From the NCBI GenBank assembly GCA_963848825.1, contig CAWKFA010000008.1, positions 1-64,000 on the forward strand: DNA of 64,000 nt, written 5' to 3'. Of this stretch, positions 30,115 to 41,968 are shown one piece after another. The stretch is from CAVVSQ01 sp963848825. GTDB taxonomy: Bacteria; Planctomycetota; Planctomycetia; Gemmatales; Gemmataceae. Positions within the stretch are counted from its first letter, which is position 1. Every line of letters starts with the position of its first letter. Position numbers and translations under genes: made by a program. The notes under the pieces were generated by a model. The model saw only the letters and a list, made by a program, of their open reading frames with translations, was not told where the DNA came from and did no database searches.

Positions 30115-30156
30115 AAAGGAGTCGGGCCCTGGTATTTTGGGCTCTGCTCCTTTTTT
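30115..30156 (+). terminator. Intrinsic terminator after the S46 peptidase
   Basis: The stem AAAGGAGtcgGGGCCC-like arm pairs with GGGCTctGCTCCTTT around a TGGTATTTT loop, followed by TTTTTT at 30151-30156. It is about 105 bases past the peptidase stop and ends that transcription unit. The rest of the 223-base gap before the next gene shows no other feature. Confidence 0.8.
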
Positions 30157-30233
30157 AGGCCAGGCTTTTATTGCTCGGTAGGCCATTTTGCTTTATACTG
30201 GACAGGCATTTCCTTGTTCGGATGAAGGAAGCC

Positions 30234-33200
30234 ATGGACCTCTCCGGCTGGCGTCGTTTTTTCAGGCAACTCGCGCCAGCCGTTCGTGGGCTGCGTTCTA
30301 AAAAGAATGCGCCAGCGTGCCCTTGGCCCTGGAAAGGCTCGAGGACCGGCTTACTCCCAGCGCCGTGGCCAAGCCGGATTATGTCCGCTTTCCGCTGCAA
30401 CACCTGGTAAAGCCCCTGGCCGGTCAGTTGACGTTCGGAAGTGCTTTCGCGCCCGCCGGCATTCAAAAAGCCTACGGCCTCGATCAGCTTCTGAACAACG
30501 GGGCAGGCCAGACGATCGCCATCATCGACGCCTACGATAATCCCGACCTGGTAAGTTCGAGCTCACCTAACTTCGCCACCAGCGACTTGCATCTATTTGA
30601 CCACCAGTTCGGCCTCGCGGACCCAATTTTCACGAAGGTTTCGCAGACAGGCAGCACGTCCGGCTTACCGGGAACGGACCCCAATAATGGCTGGGAGGGG
30701 GAGGAAGCCCTTGATGTGGAATGGGCACATGCGATGGCGCCCGGCGCGAAGATCATTCTTGTGGAGTGCAAGTCGGCCAGCGACACCAATTTATTTGCGG
30801 GTGCGCAATGGGCTGCCACTCCAGTCGCCAGCGGGGGCGGCGGCGCCTCTGTGGTCTCGATGAGCTTTGGAGCACCCGGTGATGCTGGCGAGACGTCCAC
30901 CGATGGCGTTTTCTCGCCGGCCACTTTTCCTGGCGTAACCTTTGTGGCGTCAGCCGGCGATAGTGGTTCCGTGAATAACCAGGCCCTCTATCCCGCCGAC
31001 TCTCCCAACGTCGTCGCCGTCGGGGGTACCAGCTTGCAAACGGATGCTGGCGGCAATTATCTGAGCGAATCTGTCTGGAACGATGGGCCCGACTCGGCGA
31101 CGGGGGGTGGCACCAGTGCCTTCGAAAGCCAGCCGGTTTACCAGAAAAATGCCGTGCCCGCACAAACGCACCGGACCGCCCCGGATATAGCTTTCGACGC
31201 GGACCCCAGCACCGGCGTCGCTGTCTGGGACACTTTCACCGCGAAAGCAAGCGTGGGCAGCACGGCCAATATCTTGCAATACGGTGGGACCAGCGTTTCG
31301 GCACCCTGCTGGGCCGGCATCATTGCGATTGCCAACCAGGTCCGCGCCACCCAGGCGGTGCCCGAAGCGGCTCTCACCGGCGCCACCCAGACGCTCCCCA
31401 TTCTTTACAACCTCTACGGCTCGGGTGCGTATCATCAGAATTTCCACGACATCACCGCCGGTGGCAATGGGACGTTCAATGCCACGGCCGGTTACGATGA
31501 AGTCACCGGCATCGGCTCTCCCACCGCCAAGCAGCTCATTCCGTCACTTGCCAATGTGAATCAACTCGTTTACATGGCACCGAGCGGCACCAACAATTTC
31601 GTCCTGCAAGTGAGCGGAGCAACACTCAACTTGCTCGACAACAATGTCGTGGTTGCTTCCAACCCCGTGGCGCAGACCACTTCTGTCTTCGTCGCCGGCG
31701 CCCTCAATAATTCGCTTACCATCAACACCACGGGACTACCCACCACGCTGGCGGTTACCTTTGACGGCGGCAGCGGCTCACTCACCCACACGCTGGCGCT
31801 GCAAAACGGCACCTTCACCAACGAGACCTACACCTACGCGGGCGCCAACAGCGGCACGGCGACCCTCGATGGACTCACGGTGGTGTATGGGCATGTCAGC
31901 TCGAACACCAATACTACCGCCGCCGCCAATCTCACTTTCAATTTGTTTGCCGGGGCCCTCGGCACCCTACAGGCGGGCGGCAATCCCAAGAACACCCTCA
32001 GTGTGTCGAATGCCGCGACCACCTCGTTCAACAATCCAACGAACAGCTTCAACATTCATACCGGCGGCGGCAACAGCGCCCTCAGCCTGGCGAGCATGGA
32101 CGCCGGCTTCAAGCCGGTGACTGAAACCCTGTCGGGCCTCGCCGGGGATATTTTTCAACTGGCAAGCAGTACGGCCCTGGTGGCCACCACTGACCTGACT
32201 TTGAACACCGCGACTTTGGATCTTCATGGATTTAATCCAGTCATTGGTTCCCTCGCCGGCACCGGCACGATTACCAATCTGGCCACGAGCGCGTCCACCC
32301 TGACGATCGGCGCCAATAATGACAGCGCGACGTTTGCGGGTGTCGTCCAGAATGGCACACGCACCGTCACGCTCAACAAAACCGGCACCGGCACCGAGAC
32401 ACTCGCCGGCAAGAACACTTATGGGGGGGCCACCACCGTTTCCGCCGGGCAATTGGAAGTGACGGGTTCGATCAAAGCGGACGTCACCGTGCAAAACTCC
32501 GCAACTCTGTTCGGCACCGGTGTCACGGGAGCCGTGAATGTCCAGGCTGGCGGCGCCCTGGACAATACGGCCGGGGTCAGCACATTGGCCACGGCGGCGC
32601 TTAATCTTCTCTCCGGCTCGTTGTTCCACGTCGTGCTCGATAGCGCCAGCAGTTTCACGCGAGAAACCATCACGAGTACAGGCACGGTGAATATTAACGG
32701 CGCCAACTTGACGTTGAGCGGAGCACTCACGCCCGCGGACGGCGCGACCTTTATTCTCATCAGTAACAACGGCAGCCAACCGATCAGCGGCACCTTCGCC
32801 GGCTTGCCCGAGGGGGCCGTCATCGCGAACTTCCTTGGTTCGGCCCTGAGCGCGGAGATTACCTATAGCGGCGGCGATGGCAATGACGTGATGCTCCTCA
32901 TCGGCACGGGGGCCACGACCGCCACCGCTGTCACGGCATCAACCGGCGTATCGACTTATGGCCAACAGGTGACCTTTACAGCAGCAGTGACGACGCCCAC
33001 CGGCTCACCCACGGGCAACGTGGAATTTTTCGACAACACCACCGGTGTCGACCTGGGGCCCGGTTCGCTCCTGTTCGTCGGCGACAACACAACCACCTGG
33101 TCGTATGTGACGGCACCAACGCAGTTGGCGACCACTGGCGCGGGCGCCGACATTATTGAAGCTGTTTTTAGCTCGTCAAGCGGCTTTTTCGGCAGCGCTG

Positions 33201-36200
33201 GTCTGCTCGCCGGCGGGGAACAGGTGCTACCGTTCGCTTTGACCGTCGCCGGTGTGACCGTCAATGCCAAGGTCTACGACCAAAGCACTGTGGGCGTAGC
33301 GAACACGGCCGGCGCAAGCCTGGTCGGCGTGTTTAGCGGCGATGCCGTGGTGCTGAATGTCGCCAACGCCGCCGCCGCCTTCGCCACCGCCTCCGCCACT
33401 ACCGGCATCAATGTCGCCATCAGCGGCCTGACCCTCGCCGGCGCTCAAGCCGGCAATTACACCCTGATACAACCGGCGACGACGGGAACGATCACGCCGG
33501 CCCCGCTCACTGTCACGGGCATCACGGCCAAAAACAGGGTGTACGACGCGACGACTCTCATTACCCTAAACTCCGCCGGCGCAATTTTGGGGAATGCCTT
33601 CAATGGGGATACGGTGACCCTGGACACAAGCGGAGCGGCCGGCACCAGCGCCAGCAAAGATGTCGGTAACGGCATCGCCGTCACGATTTCAGGCCTCGCG
33701 CTGCAAAGGGCGCAGGCTAATCGACTACCTCGTGATTGCGCCCGCGATCTCCGTGAACATCACCAGGGCCACGCTGACGGTCACCGGTGTGACCACCATC
33801 ACCAGGGCCTATAACGCGACCACCTCGGCATCGCTGAATACCGGACATGCCGCTCTGGTGGGCGTATTTTCAGGCGACGCGGTGGCGCTCGGCGCCGGCG
33901 GCGGCACGGGAACCTTCGCCAGTAAGGACGTGGCCACCGCCATCACGGTAACGGTCGCCAATCTCACCCTGACGGGGGCACAAAAGGGCGATTATGTTCT
34001 TTCCCAGCCGACAATCACGGGCAACATCACTCCCGCCTCGCTTGGCGTGAGCGGCGTCACTGCGGGCAATAAAGTGTACGATGCGACGGCGCTCGCGACG
34101 CTTAATACGGCCGGCGCTGCCCTGACCGGTGTTTTCAGCGGCGACGTCGTCACGCTTGACAAGTCCAATGCGGCGGGCACGTTCGCCGCGAAAAACGTCG
34201 GCAACAATGTGCCAGTCGCCATTGCGGGCTTCACCATCGCCGGCGCCCAGTCCAATGATTATTCCCTGGCTCAGCCGGCGACCGCGGCCAATATTACGCC
34301 TGCCGGCCTGACGGTTGATGGCGTGAGCGCCGCCGACAAGGTGTATGATGCGACTCTCGCCGCCAGGCTGACTGTCGACAGTGCCAGTCTCGTGGGCGTC
34401 TTCGCGGGCGACGCTGTCACGCTTACCGGCACTACCGGCACCTTCGCCAGCAAGGACGTCGGCGTCAACATCTCCGTATTGGCCTCAGGTTTGGCGCTCG
34501 AGCGGCGCCCAGGCCGCCGACTACACGCTGACCCAGCCAACCGCGGCGGCCAATATCACTCCAGCGACAGTGGTTCCGTCCGGCGTAACGGTTTTCAACA
34601 AGCTCTACGATTTGACCACGGCCGCCACTATTATCGCGGGCAGTGGCACGCTGACGGGTGTATTCTCGGGGGATGTCGCGACGGTGACGGCCACGGGCGC
34701 GACCGCGACCTTCGCGAGTAAAGACGCGGCCTCTGGTATTGCCGTCACCGTGGTCGGCCTGGGCCTGGGCGCGCGCAGGCCGGCGACTATGTCCTGTCAC
34801 AAACGACACTCATGACGACGGCGACCATCGCGCCCGCCTCGCTGACTGCCTCCGGGATTACGACCAATAACAAGATCTACGACGGCACGACCGTCGCGAA
34901 GCTGAACCTGGGCGCCGCCTCGGTGGCAGGTATGTTAGGCAGCGATGTCGTTACGCTAAATACCAGCGCCGCGGTTGGGACCTTCGCCAGTGTGAACGTG
35001 GGCAACAATCTACGCGTCACCGTATCGGGACTGGCACTGGGCGGGCCGCAAGCGGCCAATTACACGGTCCGTGCAGCTTTTCTCCTGGCGACCATCACGC
35101 CCGCGCCTCTCACGGTGACAGGTGTCGTTGCCAACAACAAGGTCTACGACGGCACCACGCCGGCGGCGCTCAGTACCACGAACGCGGCACTCGTTGGTTT
35201 GGTTAGCGGCGATAATGTGTCCCTGGTTACGAGCGCTGCCGTGGGCAGGTTCATCAGTCCGGCAGTCGCGACGAACAGCCGCGTCGTCATTACCGGCCTG
35301 ACGATCACCGGGACCAAGGCTTTTGATTATGCGCTGACACAGCCCGCCGCCAGGGCGGCCATCACGGCACGGGCACTGACCATCGCGGCGCTCCCGGCTA
35401 CCAAAATCTATGACTCGTCGACAAGTGCCACGGCGGTCCCCACGGTCAGCGGCCTCGCTGCCGGCGATAGCGTCACGGGCCTGGCCGAGGTCTTTAGCGA
35501 TGGGAATGTCGGCTCCAGCAAGACGTTGAGCGTGAGCACCTACAGCGTCAATGACGGCAATTCCGGCAACAACTATACCGTTACCACCGTAGTCTCGACG
35601 GCGGGCACGATCAACTCAGCGCCGTTCACCGGTTATGCCGTCAATGTCCTGGGCGGCAGTTCCTTCGCGGCCGGCGCCTCTTTCCTCGTTACCGTTCAGG
35701 CCGTCGATTCATTCGGCAACGCCGTGCTGAGTTACAGCGGTCCAGGGTCCGTGACCGCCACAACGTCCGCCGATTCCACGAGTCATCCGCCCGCCACCGT
35801 GGCGCTCAATGGCGGTGGCTTTGGCTTTTTCGTCGAGACAATAAGCGCGGCGGGATCCGCCACGATAACCGCCGCTGCCGGTGCCTTCACCGGGACGAGT
35901 GCCGCATTTACCATCACGCCGGACGCGGCCGCTTACTTCACGGTCGCCGCCAACTCCACCGCCATCACGGGCAGCCCAAGCAGCATCGTGATCCAGGCGC
36001 TCGATAGTTTTGGCAATCTCGCGACAGGTTATAATGGAACGATTCATTTCAGCAGCAGCGACTCTGCCGCTGTCTTGCCGGGCAATGCCGTCTTGAGTGG
36101 CGGCGCTGGTTCGTTCAACGTGACTTTCAAGACGCCGGGAATTCAGACCGTGACGGCCACCGACGTGACGGCGGCGAACCCCGCCATCGCGGGGACCAGC

Positions 36201-37429
36201 GACGCCATTACGACCCGTGGCCTGACGATCACGGCCTTCACACCGACGCCTGATGGCTTCATTGCCAGCTTCAGCGAGCCGTTTGTTTCGACCAACGTCG
36301 CGCTCTACAGTGTGTCTGCGACCGCGGTTTCGGCGGTCACCCTGATGGGTACGAACGGTGCCGGCCGGGTAAATGGCTCCTTGCTGATCGATCCCTTCCG
36401 CCAGACCATTCAATTCAAGGCCACGACCAGCAAAATGCTGCAGGAAAATCAGCTGTTGGCCGGTCATGACTCTCCCGTGCTTCCGGATGCCACGTACACG
36501 GTAACACTCGTGAGCGGGGCCCACGGTTTTATCGATGGGCTCGGCATGGGGCTCGACGGGGGCAACACCGGCGGCCAGGCGAATTTCGTCACCACGTTCA
36601 CCACCCATTACCAGGCCAGCGCCAATCCCGTTGTCGGCGTACCCGACTTCGCTCGCGGCCCGGACGGCACGGCGCCGATCACCGTGCCCAACAACGCCGG
36701 CTACGGTATTCCGCTCACCCTCTATAACGCGAGCGGGACGACCGACGTGACCTTCACGCTAACCTACAATCCCAGCCTGTTAAATATCAGCGCGGCCCTC
36801 GGCGGCGCCGGCAGTGATGCCAGCGATCCGACGAGCGCAGTTCACGCTGGTTGGCAATGCCGCCGGCGTGGCCACTTTTCACTTCCACGCCGCGACTCCA
36901 CAATTCGGTACGGTCGTTCTCGGCGACGTCGCCGCCGTGGTGCCCGATGCCGCCAGGAACCAGTATCAGGCGCTGGAGCTGCTTCAGCCCGGCAACATCG
37001 CGATTTCACCCGTGCCCGCGGCGCCCCCGTTAGCCGCACCGGGAATACATCTCAATACCTATTTGGGGGACGTGAACGCGGACCATGCCATTCAGCGCGC
37101 TCGACAAGCTGGCCATGGACACGGTGGCCCAGGGCCGTGGCACCGGCTTTGCCGCCTTCCCACTCCTTGACCCCATCATCGTGGGGGACGTGGCCGACGA
37201 CAATCAAGTCGACGCGGGCAACGTCAGCACGCTCGATGCTTACGTGGTTCAACTGGCCCCCATGCAGATTCCGGTACCGCCCGGGCTCACGGGCATCACC
37301 ACGGTGACGGCCGCCAATCCGACCAGCAAGAGCATCCTGGTTGGCCTGCTGGCGGCGCAGAACCCGGCGACTGGCGACGCCAGCATCGTGGCGCAGCTGT
37401 TCGCGAAAATGTTCGACCTGGGCATTTGA
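30234..37429 (+). CDS. Giant secreted S53 protease with YDG, Ig-like and dockerin-like modules (frameshifted)
   Basis: About 2,398 residues once frames are joined. ATG 30234 (MDLSGWRRFFRQLAPAVRGL) leads, through a break near 30318, to LALERLEDRLTPSAV, the export-type motif of planctomycete surface proteins. Next is a sedolisin (S53) domain: catalytic Glu and Asp in GEEALDVEWAHAMAP (codons 30701 and 30713) and Ser in GGTSVSAPCWAG (codon 31292). Then follow an autotransporter-associated beta-strand repeat (LAGKNTYGGATTVSAGQLEV), an Ig-like module (STYGQQVTFTAAVTTPTG), eight YDG repeats plus a divergent ninth, and further beta modules. The end has dockerin-like calcium loops (YLGDVNADHA; VADDNQVDAGNVSTLDAY). 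Further breaks lie near 33715, 34498, 34770, 36835 and 37085. It would be an extracellular adhesin-like protease. Confidence 0.85.
33260..35640 (+). repeat. Tandem YDG-domain repeats in the S53 protein
   Basis: The KVYDxTT motif recurs at about 33272, 33541, 33808, 34074, 34341, 34602, 34873 and 35141, with a divergent copy near 35401. The spacing is about 267 bases (89 residues). Each unit has LVGVFSGDAVxL and GLTLAGAQAGNYTL-like blocks. The units have diverged at the DNA level, so this is a protein repeat rather than a recent duplication. Confidence 0.85.
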
Positions 37430-37452
37430 TGGACAGCGCCGTTGACGCCGCG

Positions 37453-37894
37453 CTACCGGACACCAATCGCCAACAGAATATTGGCGAAGCGTTGCTGGTC
37501 GCCAGTCTGAATGGTGAGAACGTGGTCGGGAGTTTCGACCGCCTTGTAAAAATCCCATTTATCGATCGGCTTCAAGGGCAAATCGAGGCCGCCGCCGTTT
37601 GAGCACGGCGCGATACTCCTCCCAGGCGTCGGGGTCCTTGCCCAGGGAATAGGGGTCATCCTTCGTATACATCATCGTGTTGACCAGGTCGATCGGCACG
37701 GCCGAGAGCACTGCTTCCAAAACTTGCGCACACGTCACGATCCCGGGCGCCAGGTTGAGGCAAATGACTTCGGCGTTCGGCCCTTTTTTGGTCGATGCGG
37801 GATAATTGCCGTCGGCGATCAAAATGCGCGCGTGATGGCCGGCACGGCCGATGATTTCGTTGATGCGCGGATGAATGAGCTGGTGCTTGAGCAT
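37453..37894 (-). CDS. RbsD/FucU family sugar mutarotase (frameshifted)
   Basis: A member of the RbsD/FucU family, which interconverts anomers of ribose, fucose and related sugars. Visible features are MLKHQLIHPRINEIIGRAGH at the start, ARILIADGNYPAST, CLNLAPGIVTCAQVLEAVL, and near the end VLTIQTGDQQRFANILLAIG. Frames join near 37605 (EEYRAVLK to LDLPLKPIDKWDFYKAV). FucU-type members act on L-fucose and its relatives, including L-galactose, which fits the operon. It is the last gene of a six-gene minus-strand operon, starting 12 bases after the previous stop. Confidence 0.85.
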
Positions 37895-37906
37895 AAAAGT
37901 CCGGTG

Positions 37907-38732
37907 TCAGTGGTCCGTGGTCGAGAAATACTTTCGATAGGCCGCCATGGTTTGCAAGGCGGCGGCATTCGGGTCGGGATAAGGCAACGCTTCCGCGGAA
38001 ACGTAGCCGTCATAGCCAATGTCACGCAGCGCTGCCACGATCGGTGGATAGTCCAGGTGGCCCAGGCCTGCCGGCCGCCGATTGGAATCGACAAAATGCA
38101 CATGTCCGACATGGCCGCCCCCCCGCGCAGCCCGTCGGGAACGTTGGTTTCCTCGATATTCATGTGAAAGAGGTCGGCGAGCAGTCTCACGTTGTCGGTT
38201 TGAAGCGCATTGAGCAGGCCGACCCCGGCCCCCATCGAGTTGATCATGTTGGTTTCATAACGATTGAGTGGTTCGAACAAGAGTGGCACGTTATGCTGGC
38301 CGGCGTGGCCGCCAAGCTCCTCCAGCGCTTCCCGCAAATAACCCATCGCTGTCGCATGATCAACACCGTCGCCGCTTCGCCCCTGCATGGAGCCGATGAT
38401 GGCCGGCGCCCGAGCGCCCCGGCCAGGTCGATGATGGATCGAATAAAAGCGCGTGCCTTCGACCGCGCGTCCGCGTCGGGCAACGTCAGGTGCAGTCGTT
38501 CCTTGACCCAGCCCGCTCCCGTCCCCATGGCGGCCAGTTTAAGGCCATGGTCCCTGAGCAACTTTTGTAGCCCATGCGGATCGAGTGTGCCTGCGGCGGC
38601 AGGGAAAATCTCCACAGCATCGAAGCCCATGGCTTTCGCCTGGCGACAGGCGCCGGGCAGATCGTCCCAGAAAACGAAGGGCCCGCCGCGCGCTTCCGGC
38701 ACCAGGCTGATCGTGACGCTCGAACGGATCAT
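37907..38732 (-). CDS. Sugar phosphate isomerase/epimerase, TIM barrel (frameshifted)
   Basis: About 275 residues with the xylose-isomerase-like (AP-endonuclease 2 family) TIM-barrel pattern: AKAMGFDAVEIFP near the start, then LREALEELGGHAGQHNVPLL, FEPLNRYETNMINS, RLLADLFHMNIEETN with likely metal ligands, and LGHLDYPPIVAALRDIGYDG near the end. Breaks near 38400 and 38105. Start ATG 38730-38732 has a GGAG site. It lies between the SDR and mutarotase genes. The family covers many sugar and inositol isomerases and epimerases, so the substrate is uncertain; it is shorter than UxuA mannonate dehydratase. Confidence 0.75.
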
Positions 38733-38766
38733 GCGGCAAACTCCGTGGGAAGACGTGAAAGAGACT

Positions 38767-39579
38767 TTAGATGGTCACCGACGAAAAGCCGCCGTCGATG
38801 ACGATATTCTGCCCGGTAACGAAGGAAGAAGCACGCCGGGCCGCGAGCCAAATGACGGGGCCCGCCAGCTCCTGCGCCTCGCCAAAGCGGGCCATGGGCG
38901 TGTGGCCGATAATCTGGCCGCCGCGCTCGGTGTAGCCGCCATCTTCCTTGAACAAGAGCGCACGATTTTGTTCGGCCGGGAAAAAGCCGGGGCTGATGGC
39001 GTTGACGCGTACACCGCGCTGCGCCCATTCGCGTGCCAGAAATTTCGTCAGGTTGATGACCGCTGCCTTGGCTGCCGAATAGGCCACGACGCGGGAAAGA
39101 GGGAGCATGCCCGCCATCGAAGCGATGTTGATGATGCTGCCGTGCCCGGCCGCCAGCATGCTTTCGCCAAAGACCTGGCTGGGCAACAGCACGCCGCCCA
39201 CCAAGTTCAAGTCAAAAACGCCGCGCCAGGCCTCGAGCGGCAGCTTGCAGAAGTCGGCGCCCGGCGGCAAGGTGGCATCGGGCCTGTTGCCACCGGCGGC
39301 GTTGAGCAGCACGGTGAGGCTGCCCCATTTGCCCAAAATCGCCTCGCGGGCACGCACCAGCGACTCGCGGTCGAGTGCATCCGCCGCCACGAAGAGCGCC
39401 CGGCCGCCGGCTTGCGTGATGGTGCGCACTCGGTCGTTGCCGCGCTCGGCGCTGCGGCCGACGATCGCCACTCTGGCGCCGGCGCCGGCCAGCGCCTCCG
39501 CCATGGCGCCGCCCAGCGTGCCCGTGCCGCCGAGGACGACGGCGATTTCTTCTTCAAGGTTGAACCAGTCGCTTTTCAT
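38767..39579 (-). CDS. SDR oxidoreductase, probable fructuronate reductase
   Basis: A short-chain dehydrogenase of 270 residues starting at ATG 39577-39579 (MKSDWFNLEEEIAVV) with AGGA upstream. It has the cofactor loop LGGTGTLGGAMAEAL, NAAGG, and the catalytic YSAAK in RVVAYSAAKAAVINL with the upstream Ser in INIASMAGML. The segment SPGFFPAEQNRALLFKEDGG and GHTPMARFGEAQEL resembles D-mannonate oxidoreductases of the YjmF type, which reduce D-fructuronate to D-mannonate. This fits its place 19 bases after the uxaE-like gene. The frame is intact. Other sugar-acid SDRs remain possible. Confidence 0.82.
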   Translation of the reverse strand: MKSDWFNLEEEIAVVLGGTGTLGGAMAEALAGAGARVAIVGRSAERGNDRVRTITQAGGRALFVAADALDRESLVRAREAILGKWGSLTVLLNAAGGNRPDATLPPGADFCKLPLEAWRGVFDLNLVGGVLLPSQVFGESMLAAGHGSIINIASMAGMLPLSRVVAYSAAKAAVINLTKFLAREWAQRGVRVNAISPGFFPAEQNRALLFKEDGGYTERGGQIIGHTPMARFGEAQELAGPVIWLAARRASSFVTGQNIVIDGGFSSVTI

Positions 39580-39598
39580 CGCTCGTTTCCTGGAGGTC

Positions 39599-40864
39599 TC
39601 ACTTGCCGCCATCGATAAACAGCGGCTTCAAATGGCGTTCATAGAGGTTTTCCGTGACGTTTCTGGACACGGCTTGCTCGCAAGTTTTCAGCATCGCCAG
39701 GTAGCGCTCCCCCATCTGGGCGGCTATTTTGTAGCCAACGTGGATCAACTGGCGCAAGGAGGGGTTAAACGCCGGATTGCGCGGGTCGTGCCGCAAGGCG
39801 CCGACAAACTGGTCCGCCGACCAGCCCGCCACCGTTTGCGGGGAGGGCAGCTTGGCGGTGTCGATGTCAATGACCGCCGCATAGGGCGCGCACAGGGCTT
39901 CCTGTTTCGCCAGCGCCTTGGCATAGATTTCCTTTGCCAGGGCCAGGCCAGCGCCGCCGGATTCCGCCAGGCCGATGACCTCTTCGAGCCAGTTGGTCCC
40001 GGCAGTTTTGATATGGAGGCCGGCACCAAAACGCGCCAACGCCCGTCGCATGGGAGCATAGATGGAAAACTTGTCGCTGCCCGAATGCACGCTCAGTTTC
40101 AGGTTGCGCGGCAGCCCATACTTGTCGACCGCAAACGCGATGACGGCCAGATCATCGTTGAATTCCTTTTCAAACTGCGCGAGGTCGCCGACGTAGTCCA
40201 CTCCCTTGTTGAAACGCCCGGTGAACTTGGGCGCGATGGTCTGCAGCGGTATCTTTTCATCGGCCAGCGCCACCAGAATCACCAGCAGTTCAGGCGGTGT
40301 TTGCGGGCTATCGGTCTCGTCCATGGAGACCTCGGTGATGAATTGCCCGTCCCCCTTGGCCGCGGCGATGCGCCGATAAATCTGGCCCGCCAGCTGCACG
40401 GCGCGTAGATATTTGCTCGCGCAGCGTTCCACGTCGGTGCGGGTCGTTGCAAAAGGCGTGTCGATGTTGGGTATGTGGAGACGGCCGCTCAGTTCGGGAT
40501 GGCGGTCGACGAATGCCTTGACCGCCGCACTGTCCGCAGCCTGGCCGATGGCGTCGGCCACGTCAATCGTGTAAAAATCGGACGAGGCCAGGAAGGCGTC
40601 GACCGTTTCCAGGCGTATGTGGTCGGCATCCACGTGATAGGGTTTCTTCCAGCCCAGTTCGCGCACGGCGGCATCGGCGGCGCGGCGCACGCTGGCCGGC
40701 TCCGAGCCGATGGTCGTGTGTTCGCGGTGCGATTTGTTCCAGACCGGAATAACTTCGGCACCCTGTTCCGCCGCCAGCATGCAGGCCCGGAGCTGCGCCC
40801 GGGCTTGTTGAGCGAACCGGTCGCCCACGCCAAAAGAGTATTTTGCCAGATCCAAGAGGTTCAC
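39599..40864 (-). CDS. uxaE: Tagaturonate/fructuronate epimerase (UxaE-like)
   Basis: A 421-residue protein resembling tagaturonate epimerase UxaE, which converts D-tagaturonate to D-fructuronate. Conserved-looking blocks are VDADHIRLETVDAF, FYTIDVADAIGQA, EVSMDETDSPQTPPELL, IAPKFTGRFNKGVDYVGD and LKLSVHSGSDKFSIYAPMRR, rich in metal-binding Asp/His. The start is GTG 40862-40864. It lies between the Zn-alcohol dehydrogenase (upstream) and the SDR (downstream). My family call rests on recalled motifs; the TIM-barrel metalloenzyme nature is well supported, the precise substrate less so. Confidence 0.72.
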   Translation of the reverse strand: MNLLDLAKYSFGVGDRFAQQARAQLRACMLAAEQGAEVIPVWNKSHREHTTIGSEPASVRRAADAAVRELGWKKPYHVDADHIRLETVDAFLASSDFYTIDVADAIGQAADSAAVKAFVDRHPELSGRLHIPNIDTPFATTRTDVERCASKYLRAVQLAGQIYRRIAAAKGDGQFITEVSMDETDSPQTPPELLVILVALADEKIPLQTIAPKFTGRFNKGVDYVGDLAQFEKEFNDDLAVIAFAVDKYGLPRNLKLSVHSGSDKFSIYAPMRRALARFGAGLHIKTAGTNWLEEVIGLAESGGAGLALAKEIYAKALAKQEALCAPYAAVIDIDTAKLPSPQTVAGWSADQFVGALRHDPRNPAFNPSLRQLIHVGYKIAAQMGERYLAMLKTCEQAVSRNVTENLYERHLKPLFIDGGK

Positions 40865-40903
40865 TCCAAATAGGTCCGCTCGTTGTCCCCGGGCGGATGA
40901 CGA

Positions 40904-41924
40904 TCAATCGCCGACGGCGACAATTGCCTTGATGACGCCCGTCTCCGGCCTGGTGTAGGACGGAAAAACCTCGATGAGTTCATCGAACGAGGCGCGATGG
41001 GTTATCCAGGGACGTGTGTCGAGTCGTCCCTCTTCGATGAGCTCGATGATGCGCTTGAAGTCCGTTGGCAAGGCATTGCGCGAGCAGAGCAGGGTGCCTT
41101 CCGACTTATGGAAGATCGCGTGGCGAAAATGCACTTCTTCCAGGGTGATGCCCACGAACACCAGGCGCCCCCCGTGAGTTGTCAGGCTGAAGGCGTTGGA
41201 CATGGAGCCGACGTGTCCCGTCGCGTCGATCACGACGTCGGGAAGGTGGCCGTCGGTAAGCTCGCGCAGGTCCTTCTCCAGGTTGGCCGTCACTTGCAGC
41301 GTGTGGTGGACTCCCATGACTTTTTTACAAAAGGCGAGGCGCTGTTCGTTCATGTCCAGGACGATCGTCTTGGCGCCTGTCAGCTTGACAAATTCAAGCG
41401 TCGCCAGCCCGATGGGCCCGGCGCCGATAATGAGGCAGGATTCATTTGGTTGCGGCGCGGCGCGATTGGTGGCATGGCAGCCAATCGCCAGCGTTTCGAC
41501 CAGGGCGAGCTGCTCGAAGCTTAGCTTGCGGGAAATATGCAATTTGCGCAGGTACGAGAAAGAATGGCCGTAAACCGCCATCGCAATGCACCCCGAGCGT
41601 CTGGTTGGTTTCGCAGCAATTGGTAAGTCCGCGCCGGCAGGCATAACAGCGCTGGCAATTGAGATAGGGCTCAACGGAGCAGCGGTCGCCGGCGCGTACT
41701 TCGGTCACGCCGGCGCCTACCTCCACTACCTCGACGCCGAGCTCATGGCCGGGGATGCGCGGGTAGCTAAAAAAGGGCATCTTGCCCAGGTAGCCGCTAA
41801 TATCGGTGCCGCAAATACCCACCTGGTGGACGCGTACGAGTGCCTCCCCAGGCCCCGGCTTGTCAGGACCGGCGACGTCAATGCGTTGCCAGTTTTTCGG
41901 GGAAGCCAGTGATAGCGCTTTCAT
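40904..41924 (-). CDS. Zinc-binding alcohol dehydrogenase, L-galactonate dehydrogenase-like (frameshifted)
   Basis: A medium-chain zinc dehydrogenase of about 340 residues from ATG 41922-41924 (MKALSLASPKNWQRIDVAGP). The catalytic zinc motif is GICGTDISGYLGK with IPGHELGVEVVEVG. The structural zinc Cys quartet is in EPYLNCQRCYACRRGLTNCC. After a frame break near 41550, the NAD-binding GAGPIGLATLEFVKLTGA follows. The group includes L-galactonate 5-dehydrogenase (LgoD), which makes D-tagaturonate; the tagaturonate epimerase-like gene next door supports this. Threonine or sorbitol dehydrogenase activity is the main alternative. Confidence 0.82.
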
Positions 41925-41968
41925 GCTCAATTCTCAGGGAATACTGATTGGCGGCCGCGACCCTAATG

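Noticed and set aside
38044..39618. Plus-strand open frame of 524 codons
   Set aside because: It overlaps the SDR and TIM-barrel genes, which have clear motifs on the other strand; it has none.
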